Source of the DNA: Brevundimonas sp. MF30-B
GTDB taxonomy: Bacteria; Pseudomonadota; Alphaproteobacteria; Caulobacterales; Caulobacteraceae
DNA length: 64,000 bases
NCBI RefSeq assembly: GCF_004683885.1
Contig: NZ_CP038440.1
Location: 62,001-126,000 of the forward strand
Reading direction: 5' to 3'
Both the position numbers and the translations under genes were made by a program. Shown here piece by piece: positions 1 through 8,458 of the stretch. Position 1 is the first letter of the stretch. Every line of letters starts with the position of its first letter. The notes beneath the pieces were generated by a model. The model saw nothing but the letters and a program-made list of their open reading frames with translations. It did not search any database and was not told the origin of the DNA.

Positions 1-1221
1 CAGGACCCAGCCGAGCGGCGTCATCACCAGTGTGTAGGCGATGAAGTGCAGTCCCGTGGGCCACCAGACGTCGCCGGCCGCACGGTTGGCCTGGGCGGCG
101 ACCACCTGGATGGCGTCGGCCACGAAGAACAGGGTCGCCAAGGCCAGGGCCGGAGCAGCCACCGCCACCAGGGCCGGGTCGCGATTGTACGCCTGGGTCA
201 GCCACTGCGCCGTCGGCCAGACGAACAGGGCGATGACCAGGCCCAGCACCGCCACCACCACTATCCCCGCCAGGCCCGCACGGCGCGCCCCGGCGGCGTC
301 ATTGGCCCCATAGGCGCGGCCCACCAGCACCGCCGTGGCCGACGACAAGCCCATGGGCACCATGAAGACGATGGCCGAGATGTTCAGCACCACCGTCCAG
401 GCCGAGGTCTCGATGGCGCCCAGTTGGCCGGCGATGAAGGTCATGGCCCCGAAGGCGGCGACCTCGATGAAGTAGGAGCTGCCGGCGCCGTAGCCGACCT
501 TGCGCTGCTCGCGCTCGGCCGCGACGTCGCGCTTGGGCCGGTGGAATATGCCCAGCGCCCGCGCCTCGGGTAGGCGCAGGATGTACCAGATCAGAAACAC
601 GGCCAGCGCCAGCCGCGCCCCAAAGGTGGCCCAGGCCGAGGCGAAGGCGCCGTCCATGCCCAGTCCCAACAAGTCGGGCACCAGCACCAGGTTCAGCAGC
701 AGGTTGACGCCATTGGCCACCCACATGGCCCACATCCCCGCCTTGGGCCGATCCAGCGCCTCCAGGAAGAACTGCGCCGCCACAGACACCAGATAGGCCG
801 GCATCGAGAGGGCGAAGATGATCAGAGGCGCGCGCGCGCCCTCGGCTAGTCCGTCGGCCAGGCCCGCCCGATCCAGCGCCCACGGTCCGATCAGCATCAG
901 GCCGATCATCGAGACGACGCCGATCTGCAGCGAATAGGCCACCCCGCGCCGGAACACGGCCCCGACCTCGCCGCGACGCCCTTCTCCCAGCAGGCGCGCG
1001 GTTATGACCTGCACCCCCATCATCAAGCCGACGGCGGTGGTGACGATGATGGCCGACGGCGTCCACGCCAGGGCGTGATAGGCCAGCTCCTCGCCCGCAT
1101 AGTTGCCCACCACGATGGCGTCGGTCAGGCCCATGGTCATGATGCCGATGCGCGCCACCACCACCGGCCAGGCCAGGGTCAAGAGGTCGCGCAGGGTCGT
1201 GCGGGTGGCGGTGGAAATCAT
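1..1221 (-). CDS. MATE family efflux transporter (3' end outside window)
   Basis: The minus-strand frame is open from an ATG at 1221 to the window edge, giving 407 codons and no stop. It reads MISTATRTTLRDLLTLAWPV and continues through a series of hydrophobic segments typical of multi-antimicrobial extrusion (MATE/NorM) transporters, which export drugs or metabolites against Na+ or H+ across the inner membrane. The visible part holds most of the usual 12 helices (family length about 450 residues). No Shine-Dalgarno is visible: a heptamer repeat array begins three bases upstream of the ATG. The substrate cannot be told from sequence. Confidence 0.85.
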   Translation of the reverse strand, partial: MISTATRTTLRDLLTLAWPVVVARIGIMTMGLTDAIVVGNYAGEELAYHALAWTPSAIIVTTAVGLMMGVQVITARLLGEGRRGEVGAVFRRGVAYSLQIGVVSMIGLMLIGPWALDRAGLADGLAEGARAPLIIFALSMPAYLVSVAAQFFLEALDRPKAGMWAMWVANGVNLLLNLVLVPDLLGLGMDGAFASAWATFGARLALAVFLIWYILRLPEARALGIFHRPKRDVAAEREQRKVGYGAGSSYFIEVAAFGAMTFIAGQLGAIETSAWTVVLNISAIVFMVPMGLSSATAVLVGRAYGANDAAGARRAGLAGIVVVAVLGLVIALFVWPTAQWLTQAYNRDPALVAVAAPALALATLFFVADAIQVVAAQANRAAGDVWWPTGLHFIAYTLVMTPLGWVL

Positions 1222-1224
1222 GAA

Positions 1225-1344
1225 GTGACGAGTGACGACTGACGAGTGGCGAGGGATGGCCAGGGGCCCAAAACGGCGCCGGGTCAGCTCGAATGCGGCG
1301 CTCTATAGCGGCTTTCTCGCCACTCGCCACACGTCACTCGCCAT
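1225..1344. repeat. Inverted array of 7-bp repeats filling the gap between the MATE and DUF1489 genes
   Basis: Left arm 1225-1252 is four heptamers: GTGACGA, GTGACGA, CTGACGA, GTGGCGA. Right arm 1317-1344 is four heptamers of the complementary kind: TCGCCAC, TCGCCAC, ACGTCAC, TCGCCAT. The arms match as an imperfect inverted repeat over about 29 bp and could fold into a long hairpin around a roughly 60-bp centre. The element touches both neighbours: it ends 3 bp before the DUF1489 stop codon and begins 3 bp upstream of the MATE start. It may be a dispersed intergenic repeat, a terminator, or both. Confidence 0.75.
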
Positions 1345-1347
1345 TGC

Positions 1348-1743
1348 CTACCAGGCCCCCAACTCCCGCAGTTCACGGGCCAGGTCGTCGGGCAGGTCGG
1401 TGGCGTCGGCGACGGTCAGGTCGGGCGGCACGTCCTTGTCGAAATAGCGCCAGCCCTGAAAGGGCCGACGCGCGACCGGCGCGGTGCGCACCACCGTCGG
1501 CTCCAGGGTGATCTCGCAGCGGCTGGTCTTGCCGGTCCCTATGGTGCGGATGTCGGCGACAGGCTGGCGGCACAGGATCACGCCTTTCACCACCCAGTAC
1601 AGCGAGCCGCCGTCCTCGACCTCGACCGCGCGCTTGGGCGTCATGCGCGTGTGCACGATCAGCCGCTTGCCGCCGGCGGCGCGGCGCTCCAGCCATTCGA
1701 CATCGGGAACGCCGACGGCCAGCTTGATCAGATGAAGAGGCAT
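1348..1743 (-). CDS. DUF1489 family protein
   Basis: 131 residues starting MPLHLIKLAVGVPDVEWLERR, a start typical of the DUF1489 family of small alphaproteobacterial proteins of unknown function. The frame is open further upstream, but the ATG at 1743 fits the family N terminus and length (about 140). Visible patterns are LIVHTRMTPKR, a tryptophan-containing core (LYWVVKG) and a C-terminal GWRYF segment. No signal peptide or membrane segment is seen. The next gene upstream is divergent (start 1818). Family assignment is from recalled motif similarity. Confidence 0.75.
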   Translation of the reverse strand: MPLHLIKLAVGVPDVEWLERRAAGGKRLIVHTRMTPKRAVEVEDGGSLYWVVKGVILCRQPVADIRTIGTGKTSRCEITLEPTVVRTAPVARRPFQGWRYFDKDVPPDLTVADATDLPDDLARELRELGAW

Positions 1744-1817
1744 GGCGCGGCCTGTAGCATCCGATTCATGGCGACGGCAGGGCGGACATGGCGTTGATCC
1801 TGGCCTAACGTGTCGGC

Positions 1818-2201
1818 ATGGACCTGGATCGCAGACAGACCCTCGGCGCGGCCTTCGGCCTGGCTCTGACCGCGACCGCCGCACCCGCATCTGGAGAGAC
1901 GCCCATGTATGGATTGATCGGTCGAATGAAGGCCCAGCCCGGCCAGCGCGACGCCTTGGCCGCCATTCTGCTGGAAGGCACGACCGAGATGCCGGGCTGC
2001 CGCAGCTATGTGGTGGCGCGCGACCCCGCCGATCCGAACGGCTTGTGGGTCACCGAAGTCTGGGATTCGGCCGAGAGCCACCGCGCGTCGCTCTCTCTGC
2101 CCGCTGTGCAGTCGGTCATCGCACGCGGCCGTCCGTTGATCGCCGGCTTTGACAGCCAGACGGAGACCGAGCCGGTGGGCGGCTTTGGATTGGCCGGTTA
2201 G
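1818..2201 (+). CDS. Antibiotic biosynthesis monooxygenase (ABM) domain protein, possible Tat-exported form
   Basis: 127 residues. Residues 1-29 look like a Tat or Sec signal (DRRQTLGAAFGLALTATAAPASG). From residue 30 (MYGLIGRMKAQPGQRDAL) the protein is a single ABM ferredoxin-like domain with the typical PGCRSYVVARDPADPNGLWVTEVWDS stretch, spanning PGCRSY to EVWDS. Such proteins are small quinol or heme-type monooxygenases or stress proteins. An internal ATG at 1905 is preceded by a good ribosome site (GGAGAG at 1893, about 7 nt away) and would give a 98-residue cytosolic ABM protein of the usual size. The upstream ATG at 1818 has no clear ribosome site, so the true start may be 1905. Confidence 0.75.
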   Translation: MDLDRRQTLGAAFGLALTATAAPASGETPMYGLIGRMKAQPGQRDALAAILLEGTTEMPGCRSYVVARDPADPNGLWVTEVWDSAESHRASLSLPAVQSVIARGRPLIAGFDSQTETEPVGGFGLAG

Positions 2202-2216
2202 TCGTTCGGTCCGCGA

Positions 2217-2681
2217 TCATGCCGGGCAGCGCGCGTTCAGGTCCGCCTTCCGAAAACGCCAGTCGACAGAGCTGGCCTGTCCGTCGATCTCGCCCTCGAT
2301 CCGCGCGTTCAGGACGTCGCCTTCGCGCTCGTAGATGATCCGCTTGGGAAAGTCGTCATCGGCCGCCTGTTCGAAAACGACGCGGCCGGGCCCGCTGGAG
2401 ACGACGAAAAAGACGGTGGCTGGCGCGCCGCCCGGTTGGGCGAAGTAGGCGAGCGGCGCGGTCGGCGTGTCGTCCGCCGGCGCGATGCGCGACTGCTCGA
2501 ACCCCACGCGGTCGCCGCGCACCGTGACCGTCACCCCCGCCATCAGACCCAGACGAGGGTCGGTCCAGACCTCCGACACTTCGCGCCCGGCGTCGCAGGC
2601 CAGCCAGTAGCCGCTCATCCAGTCCAGGTTCGGGCGCAGGGCGGCGTCCAGGGCGGCGGCGGCGACGAGAGCGGTCAGCAT
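2217..2681 (-). CDS. DUF6265-like protein
   Basis: 154 residues from the ATG at 2681. A short hydrophobic N terminus (MLTALVAAAALDAALRP) leads into LDWMSGYW, then an EVWTDP motif, and ends in a beta-rich barrel-like region (FRKADLNARCPA). The LxWMxGxW...W pattern resembles DUF6265 and lipocalin-like proteins. The frame is open nine codons upstream, but the ATG at 2681 gives a better signal-like start. It lies directly downstream of the AraC-type gene on the same strand with about 30 bp between. Function unknown. Confidence 0.65.
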   Translation of the reverse strand: MLTALVAAAALDAALRPNLDWMSGYWLACDAGREVSEVWTDPRLGLMAGVTVTVRGDRVGFEQSRIAPADDTPTAPLAYFAQPGGAPATVFFVVSSGPGRVVFEQAADDDFPKRIIYEREGDVLNARIEGEIDGQASSVDWRFRKADLNARCPA

Positions 2682-2709
2682 GGCGGGTTTCCTTGGCAAG
2701 CCCCGCAAC

Positions 2710-3534
2710 CTAGCCCGTGGACGTCACCGCCGGCTTGTAGGTTTGCGACGCGATGGCTCGGGCCAGCTCGATCTGATCGCGGGCCCAGACCGTGGCGGTG
2801 CAGCCGAGGAAGCGGCGGAAGTCCCGCGCCATCTGCGGCTGGTCGAAATAGCCCGCATCCAGGCCCGCCGACAGCCACCCAGCCGCGTCCGGCCCCAGCG
2901 CCCGGTCAAACACCCGGCGGAACCGCGCCACCGAGCGCAGCAGGCGCGGCGAGACCCCCGTCCGGTCCAGGAAGCGGCGCTGCAGGGTCCGTGTCGCGGC
3001 TCCGGTGCGGCTGACCTCGCCCGCCTCGATCGCGTCGACCTGGGCGCGGACGGCGGGGTCCAGCGTCCACTCGGCCCAAGCGCGCTGGGCGTCGAGCCAG
3101 TCGAGCATCAGAGCCGCCTGGGCGGCCGGTCGACCCGGCGGCGGTTTCAGTCCGGCCAGCCGGGCGGTCATATCCAGCCGACGGTCGGTCGCTTCGGCCA
3201 AAGACGCGCCCAGCCAGTCCCGCGCGCCGTCCGGGCGAAAGCGGATGGCGACCAGCTCCACGGGGCCGACGGGGCGAATGGCCATGGGCCGCGTCATCTG
3301 GCCGGCGAAGACGGCGGGCGGTTGGAGCCGGAAGACGCCGTCCTCGCCCTGCTCCTCGTAGGGCGCGCCCAGGTCCAGGATCAGTTCGGGACAGCCGTCC
3401 GGGGCGATGCGCTGAACCATGGTCGACGGCGCCGGCGCGGCGTAGGTCCAGGCCTTGCGCACCCAAGGCTTCAGGGCGTCAGGCGGGTCGAACTCTTCGT
3501 AGCGTTCGCCCGCCGTCATGGTCGTGTCAGGCAT
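2710..3534 (-). CDS. AraC-family transcriptional regulator (DUF6597-type N terminus)
   Basis: 274 residues. The N-terminal half (DALKPWVRKAWTY, PDGCPELILDLG, FAGQMTRPMAIRPVGPVELVAIRFRPDGA) matches the DUF6597 sensor domain found before AraC helix-turn-helix regions. The C-terminal part carries the HTH: SRTGAATRTLQRRFLDRTGVSPR, split around RTLQRRF, and LDAGYFDQPQMARDFRRFLG. The start codon lies inside the 3' end of the biotin carboxylase gene (8-bp overlap), so the two are probably cotranscribed or translationally coupled. The target is unknown; the overlap makes the carboxylase operon a candidate. Confidence 0.88.
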   Translation of the reverse strand: MPDTTMTAGERYEEFDPPDALKPWVRKAWTYAAPAPSTMVQRIAPDGCPELILDLGAPYEEQGEDGVFRLQPPAVFAGQMTRPMAIRPVGPVELVAIRFRPDGARDWLGASLAEATDRRLDMTARLAGLKPPPGRPAAQAALMLDWLDAQRAWAEWTLDPAVRAQVDAIEAGEVSRTGAATRTLQRRFLDRTGVSPRLLRSVARFRRVFDRALGPDAAGWLSAGLDAGYFDQPQMARDFRRFLGCTATVWARDQIELARAIASQTYKPAVTSTG

Positions 3535-5413
3535 GCGCCGCCTCGACGCGCGCCAGAACGGCGCCTTCCGCGGCCTGGTCGCCGACCGAGACGTTGAACT
3601 CCGCCACCACGCCGTCGAAGGGGGCGGTCAGGGCATGCTCCATCTTCATGGCCTCCAGCACCACGACGGGCTGGCCCTTGGTCACAGTGTCGCCCGCCTT
3701 GACCGGGGCGGCGACGATCTTGCCCGGCATAGGGGCGCGCAGGCTGCCGTCGGAGGCTGAGCCGGCGGTGGCCCCTCGCAGCGCGTGTCGGGACACCTCG
3801 TGGGCATCGCCGCCGTGAAAGACGACGAACCCTCCATCAATCTCCGGGCCATAGCGAACGACTGGATAGTTGTTCTGATATGGAGCCTGGTGTCTCACAC
3901 CATCGACGAAGAAGGTTTGCTGCGTCACCGCAGCGGCGTTCAGACGGAAGCCCGACGCGCCGTACTCAGAGTCCCAAACATCGCTGGAATCGACCTCGCG
4001 AGACCGCCACAAAAGATCACTGGCGTCCTGGATCAGCGCATCCGAAAGGTCGACGGCTGTCAGCGCCCCCTCCTCCGCTGCGATGAAGCCGGTGTCCACA
4101 TCGCCCTCGACAAAGCGCGGGTGATCCAGACAGCGTGCCAGGAAGCCGGCGTTGGTGCGCACCGGCCAGACCTCGACCTCGCGGCAGGCGACGGCCAGGC
4201 GGGCGGCGGCGGCCTCGCGCGTATCGTCATGCACGATCAGCTTGGCGATCATCGGATCGTAGAACTGGCTGACCTCGCCGCCCTGTTCGACGCCGGTGTC
4301 GACGCGGATGTCGTCAGGCAGGACGAAGTGATCCAGCCGGCCGATCGACGGCAGGAAGCCGTTGGCCGGGTCCTCGGCGTAGAGGCGGGCCTCCATGGCC
4401 CGTCCGTTGATCGGAATGTCGGCCTGTTTCAGCGGGATCGGCTCACCGGCGGCGACGCGCAGCTGCCATTCGACCAGGTCGACGCCGGTGATGGCCTCGG
4501 TCACCGGATGCTCGACCTGCAGCCGGGTGTTCATCTCCATGAACCAGATGCGGTCGGCCTTCAGGCCGTCCGAGGCGTCGGCGATGAATTCGATGGTGCC
4601 GGCGCCGACGTAGTTCACCGCCTGGGCGGCGCGCACGGCGGCGGCGGTGACGGCGTCGCGGGTGGCCTGGTCCATGCCGGGCGCGGGCGCTTCTTCGATC
4701 ACCTTCTGGTGTCGGCGCTGCAGCGAGCAGTCGCGCTCGTGCAGATGGACGACCGTGCCGTGGCTGTCGCCGAAGACCTGCACCTCGATATGGCGCGGAC
4801 GGGTGATGTAGCTCTCGATCAGCACGCGCGGATCGCCGAAGGACGACTGCCCCTCGCGCTGGGCCGAGGCCAGGGCGCCCGCGAAGTCCTCGGCCTTGTC
4901 GACCAGACGCATGCCCTTGCCGCCGCCGCCAGCGACGGCCTTGATCAGCACCGGATAGCCGATGCGGGCCGCCTCGGCGCTCAGCGTCTCGAGCGACTGG
5001 TCCTCGCCCTGATAGCCGGGCGTGACGGGCACGCCCGCCTCGATCATCAGCTTTTTCGCCGCGTCCTTCAGGCCCATGGCGCGGATCGACGACGGGTGCG
5101 GGCCGATCCACACGATGCCGGCGGCCATCACCGCCTCGGCGAAGTCGGCGTTCTCGCTCAGGAAGCCATAGCCCGGATGGATGGCCTCGGCCCCGGTCGC
5201 CTTGGCGGCGGCCAGCACCTTGTCGGCGTCCAGATAGCTTTCGCGCGCGGGCGCCGGCCCGAGCAGCACCGCCTCGTCGGCCTCGCGCACATGCAGGGCG
5301 CGGGCGTCGGCTTCGGAGTGGACGGCGATGGTGCGCAGGCCCAGGCGGCGGGCGGTGCGGAACACGCGACAGGCGATTTCGCCGCGATTGGCGACCAGGA
5401 CGGACTTGAACAT
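3527..5413 (-). CDS. Acetyl/propionyl/methylcrotonyl-CoA carboxylase, biotin-carboxylase and biotin-carrier subunit
   Basis: 628 residues. The N terminus is the biotin carboxylase domain (MFKSVLVANRGEIACRVFRT), with the ATP-grasp glycine loop AVAGGGGKGMR and FMEMNTRLQVEHPVTE. The C terminus is a biotinyl domain with the attachment site EAMKMEH, lysine near residue 590. It carboxylates biotin for acyl-CoA carboxylation. The length (about 630) and single-chain layout fit methylcrotonyl- or propionyl-CoA carboxylase alpha subunits; no carboxyltransferase beta subunit is in the window, so the substrate is open. RBS AGAGAGGA precedes the ATG. The linker at about 3820-4070 uses clearly different codons from the rest of the gene. 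Confidence 0.9.
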   Translation of the reverse strand: MFKSVLVANRGEIACRVFRTARRLGLRTIAVHSEADARALHVREADEAVLLGPAPARESYLDADKVLAAAKATGAEAIHPGYGFLSENADFAEAVMAAGIVWIGPHPSSIRAMGLKDAAKKLMIEAGVPVTPGYQGEDQSLETLSAEAARIGYPVLIKAVAGGGGKGMRLVDKAEDFAGALASAQREGQSSFGDPRVLIESYITRPRHIEVQVFGDSHGTVVHLHERDCSLQRRHQKVIEEAPAPGMDQATRDAVTAAAVRAAQAVNYVGAGTIEFIADASDGLKADRIWFMEMNTRLQVEHPVTEAITGVDLVEWQLRVAAGEPIPLKQADIPINGRAMEARLYAEDPANGFLPSIGRLDHFVLPDDIRVDTGVEQGGEVSQFYDPMIAKLIVHDDTREAAAARLAVACREVEVWPVRTNAGFLARCLDHPRFVEGDVDTGFIAAEEGALTAVDLSDALIQDASDLLWRSREVDSSDVWDSEYGASGFRLNAAAVTQQTFFVDGVRHQAPYQNNYPVVRYGPEIDGGFVVFHGGDAHEVSRHALRGATAGSASDGSLRAPMPGKIVAAPVKAGDTVTKGQPVVVLEAMKMEHALTAPFDGVVAEFNVSVGDQAAEGAVLARVEAAHA

Positions 5414-5444
5414 TTGTCCTCTCTAGCCGCGCCGCGCGCGTCTG

Positions 5445-6728
5445 TCAGGTCAGCCGATCGGCCTTTCGCAGGTCGGGGAACAGCTTGGCCCATACGCCGA
5501 CCGAGGCCAGGGCGCCGACCCCGCCGAACACCGCCGCGCCGATGGGCCCCAGGAAGCGCACCGCCACGCCGGAATAGGCCTCGCCCAGCTCGTTGGACGC
5601 GCCGATGAACAACATGGAGACCGACGACACCCGGCCGCGCATATGGTCGGGCGTCGCCAGCTGGATCAGGGTCTGGCGGATGTTGACGCTGATCATGTCA
5701 GCCGCCCCGCCGACGAACAGCGCCAGGCCGGACAGCCATACGCTCTTGGACAGGCCGAAGGTCAGGGTGCACAGGCCGAATACGGCGACGGCCATGAACA
5801 TCCAGCGCCCGCCGTGCTTCACGATGGGGAAGCGGCTTAGATAGACCGCCATCAGCAGGGCCCCGACGCCGAACGACGCCCTCAGCAGGCCGAAGCCGAC
5901 CGCGCCGACATGCAGGATGTCGCGCGCGAAGATCGGCGTCAGCAGGGCCACGCCCGCCAGCAGCACGACGATCAGGTCCAGCGAGATGGCGCCCAGAACG
6001 ATCTTGGTCTTCCAGACATAGCTCAGCCCCTCGCGCACCTGGGCGACGGCCGAAATACGCTCGCCGGTCAGGTGGGGCCGGCCGCTGGTGCGGATCAGCA
6101 GCAGGCAGGCGATGCCCACGAAGAACATGGCCAGGGACGTAGCGTAGGCCAGCGGCACCGACAGCCCCACGATCACCCCGCCCAGGGCCGGGCCGGCGAT
6201 GGCGCCGGTCTGAAACGCGATGGACTGGGCCGCGATGGCCGGCGGCAGGGCGCGGCGGCCCACGACCATCGGCAGAAAGGCCTGGCTGGCCGGGGCCAGG
6301 AAGGCCCGCGCCGCGCCGAACACGGCGGCGACGATCAGCAGCCCCCACAGCGGCGGCGATCCGTGCAGAGCCATGAGCAGAAAAGCCAGGGCGCACATCG
6401 ATTCCACGAAGACCGAGATGGTCACCGTGTGCTTGCGGTCGCGCCGGTCCGCCATGGCGCCGGCCGGAAGCGTGAAGGCCAGGAGCGGCAGGAACTGACA
6501 CAGCCCGACCAGGCCCAGATACAGGCTGGCCTGCTCGATTGGATGGTCGCGCCGCGCGATCTCATAGACCTGCCACAGCAGGGCCGACGACTGGATCTGG
6601 ATGCCCAGCACCGCGACCACGCGGCCCAGCCACAGCAGCTTGAAGTCGCGAATGGCCCAGGGGCTGGCCGGCCCCTCGGGCGGCGGGGGCGACTGAACCG
6701 GCTGGGTCGTCTCGATCGTCTCGCTCAC
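5445..6728 (-). CDS. MFS transporter, EntS-like (MFS_3)
   Basis: 427 residues starting with GTG at 6728; the start overlaps the cupin stop codon (GTGA). A short proline-rich cytosolic N terminus leads to WAIRDFKLLWLGRVVAVLG, then about 12 hydrophobic segments and the motif ADRRDRKHTV between helices 2 and 3, characteristic of the major facilitator superfamily. The arrangement resembles the EntS/MFS_3 group of exporters. Its stop codon is about 30 bp from the carboxylase start. Substrate unknown. Confidence 0.88.
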   Translation of the reverse strand: MSETIETTQPVQSPPPPEGPASPWAIRDFKLLWLGRVVAVLGIQIQSSALLWQVYEIARRDHPIEQASLYLGLVGLCQFLPLLAFTLPAGAMADRRDRKHTVTISVFVESMCALAFLLMALHGSPPLWGLLIVAAVFGAARAFLAPASQAFLPMVVGRRALPPAIAAQSIAFQTGAIAGPALGGVIVGLSVPLAYATSLAMFFVGIACLLLIRTSGRPHLTGERISAVAQVREGLSYVWKTKIVLGAISLDLIVVLLAGVALLTPIFARDILHVGAVGFGLLRASFGVGALLMAVYLSRFPIVKHGGRWMFMAVAVFGLCTLTFGLSKSVWLSGLALFVGGAADMISVNIRQTLIQLATPDHMRGRVSSVSMLFIGASNELGEAYSGVAVRFLGPIGAAVFGGVGALASVGVWAKLFPDLRKADRLT

Positions 6729-7201
6729 GTGCGGCGCGCCTGTCTGGGATAGGGCGCGCCATCCCGATGGAAATAGCGGTCGGCGCCCTCGGGCAGGACC
6801 ATGTCGATGTCGGGATAGTCGCAGGCGTCGGTGACCGGCGACCGCGTGCCGACCTCCAGCAGAACCGCGTCCTCCGCGGACCGGTTCTCGATCTTGTGAC
6901 CGTTGGCGACGCCCGCCTTGAAGCCCGCGCAGTCGCCGGTGCGCAGCACCGTCTCGCCGTCATCCTCGACCAGCACCACCTCGCCTTCCAGCACCCAGAC
7001 GAACTCATCCTCCGAGGCGTGCCAGTGGCGCTGGCTTGACCAGGCGCCAGGCGGCAGAATCAGTCGGTTGACGCCGAACTGGGTCAGTCCCGCCGCATCG
7101 CCCAGCCGCCAGCGGCGGCGCGCCTTGCAGGGCCCGGCGTGTTCCTCGGGATAGGCGGTTCCGTGGCCCGTGGGGGCGGTGTCGAGGTCGATACGGGGCA
7201 T
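6725..7201 (-). CDS. Cupin domain protein
   Basis: 158 residues with a single cupin barrel: motif 1 is HWHASEDEFVWVLEGE (two histidines and a glutamate as likely metal ligands), followed by LRTGDCAGFKAG and NRSAEDAVLLEVG. The C-terminal YPDIDMVLPEG...YFHRDGAPYP is common in a cytosolic cupin group of unknown substrate. Its 4-bp overlap with the downstream MFS gene indicates a two-gene operon. It is divergent from dapE across 42 bp. Confidence 0.85.
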   Translation of the reverse strand: MPRIDLDTAPTGHGTAYPEEHAGPCKARRRWRLGDAAGLTQFGVNRLILPPGAWSSQRHWHASEDEFVWVLEGEVVLVEDDGETVLRTGDCAGFKAGVANGHKIENRSAEDAVLLEVGTRSPVTDACDYPDIDMVLPEGADRYFHRDGAPYPRQARRT

Positions 7202-7207
7202 GGCGCT

Positions 7208-7223
7208 TCTCGCGGTCGCGAGA
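7208..7223. promoter_or_regulatory. Palindrome in the cupin/dapE divergent gap
   Basis: TCTCGCG-GT-CGCGAGA: 7-bp perfect arms around a 2-bp centre, placed between the cupin start (7201) and the dapE start (7244). It could be an operator shared by both genes or an RNA hairpin in one leader. No known regulator was matched. Confidence 0.4.
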
Positions 7224-7243
7224 TGCTCCTAAAGCATGGTCTC

Positions 7244-8413
7244 ATGAGCCGCGCATCAAATCCTGTGATCGATCCTGTCGAACTGACCCGCGACCTGATC
7301 CGCCGCCCCTCGGTCACCCCGGCGGACGCCGGGGCCATGGATGTGCTGGAAGAGGCGCTGACCGCCCTGGGCTTCACCTGCCGGCGGATGCCGTTCGAGA
7401 ACATCGAGAACCTTTACGCTCGACGTGGGACGGCCTCGCCCAACCTCTGTTTCGCGGGCCACACCGACGTGGTGCCGACCGGCCCGGCCGAGGCCTGGAG
7501 CGCGGCGCCGTTCGAGGCCGAGGTTCGCGAGGGCGTGATCTACGGACGGGGCGCGGTGGACATGAAGGGCGGCATCGCCGCCTGGGTCGGGGCCGTATCG
7601 CGGATCCTGGCCGAGGGCGAACCTGAGGGCTCGCTTTCCTTCCTGATCACCGGCGACGAGGAAGGCCCCGCCCTGCACGGGACCAAGCGCGTGGTCGAGG
7701 CCCTGATGGCCGAGGGTGAGGTCATCGACGCCTGCATTGTCGGCGAACCGTCGTCGGCCCAGCGGCTGGGCGACATGATCAAGGTCGGCCGGCGCGGCTC
7801 GTTGAACACCTGGATCACCGTCCATGGAAAGCAGGGCCATGTCGCCTATCCCGACCGCGCGGCTAACCCCGCGCCCGTGCTGGCGCGGCTGTTGGCACGG
7901 CTGGACGCGCACACCCTGGACGAAGGCTACCCGGAGTTTCCGCCGTCGAACCTCGAGATCACCACCATCGACATCGGCAATCCGGCGACCAACATCATTC
8001 CGGCCGAGGCGCGCGCGCGGCTGAACATCCGCTTCAATCCCACCCACACCGGCGACGGGCTGATCGACTGGCTGAACCGCGAGGCGGGCGAGGCCCAGGC
8101 GGCGTCGGGTCTGCGCATCGAACTGGAGCACCTGTGCTCGGGCGAGGCGTTCCTGACCCAGGCCGGGGATTTCGTGGGCGCGGTGCAGACCGCCGTGGAG
8201 CAGTCTCTGGGCGTGCGGCCCGAGGCCTCGACCACCGGCGGAACGTCCGACGCGCGCTTCATCCGCGCCCTGTGCCCGGTGCTGGAGCTGGGTCTGGTCG
8301 GCCAGACCATGCACCAGATCGACGAGCGCGTGCCCGAGGCTGAGGTGCGCGCCTTGTCCGAGACTTACGAGGCGGTGATCCGCGCCGTGACGGACCGCCT
8401 GTCGGCCAATTGA
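7244..8413 (+). CDS. dapE: Succinyl-diaminopimelate desuccinylase
   Basis: 389 residues from the ATG at 7244 (MSRASNPVIDPVELTRDLIRR). M20 peptidase fold: metal-binding GHTDVVP, GRGAVDMKGG, the catalytic glutamate in GDEEGPALHGTKR, the dimerisation insert after GRRGSLN, the GGTSDARF motif, and C-terminal HQIDERV. It removes succinate from N-succinyl-LL-diaminopimelate in lysine and peptidoglycan-precursor synthesis in the cytosol. Length matches the DapE family. The frame extends upstream, but 7244 is the family-like start. Confidence 0.95.
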   Translation: MSRASNPVIDPVELTRDLIRRPSVTPADAGAMDVLEEALTALGFTCRRMPFENIENLYARRGTASPNLCFAGHTDVVPTGPAEAWSAAPFEAEVREGVIYGRGAVDMKGGIAAWVGAVSRILAEGEPEGSLSFLITGDEEGPALHGTKRVVEALMAEGEVIDACIVGEPSSAQRLGDMIKVGRRGSLNTWITVHGKQGHVAYPDRAANPAPVLARLLARLDAHTLDEGYPEFPPSNLEITTIDIGNPATNIIPAEARARLNIRFNPTHTGDGLIDWLNREAGEAQAASGLRIELEHLCSGEAFLTQAGDFVGAVQTAVEQSLGVRPEASTTGGTSDARFIRALCPVLELGLVGQTMHQIDERVPEAEVRALSETYEAVIRAVTDRLSAN

Positions 8414-8415
8414 AA

Positions 8416-8437
8416 AGGGCGGCCCGAAGACCGCCCT
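8416..8437 (+). terminator. Hairpin after dapE
   Basis: AGGGCGG, 8-nt loop, CCGCCCT immediately after the dapE stop. No strong U-tract follows on the plus strand; the minus strand has AAAA/TTTT on the far side (TTTTCAATT), so it may also terminate the converging small gene at 8459. Confidence 0.55.
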
Positions 8438-8458
8438 GTCCATCATCTGATTTCGAAG

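Noticed and set aside
299..1330. 343-residue minus-strand frame rich in R, G and H
   Set aside because: A shadow of the MATE gene; the real transporter frame reads through the same DNA with hydrophobic segments and runs off the left edge.
1225..1344. CRISPR array
   Set aside because: Units are 7 bp, adjacent and inverted between arms, without spacers or cas genes.
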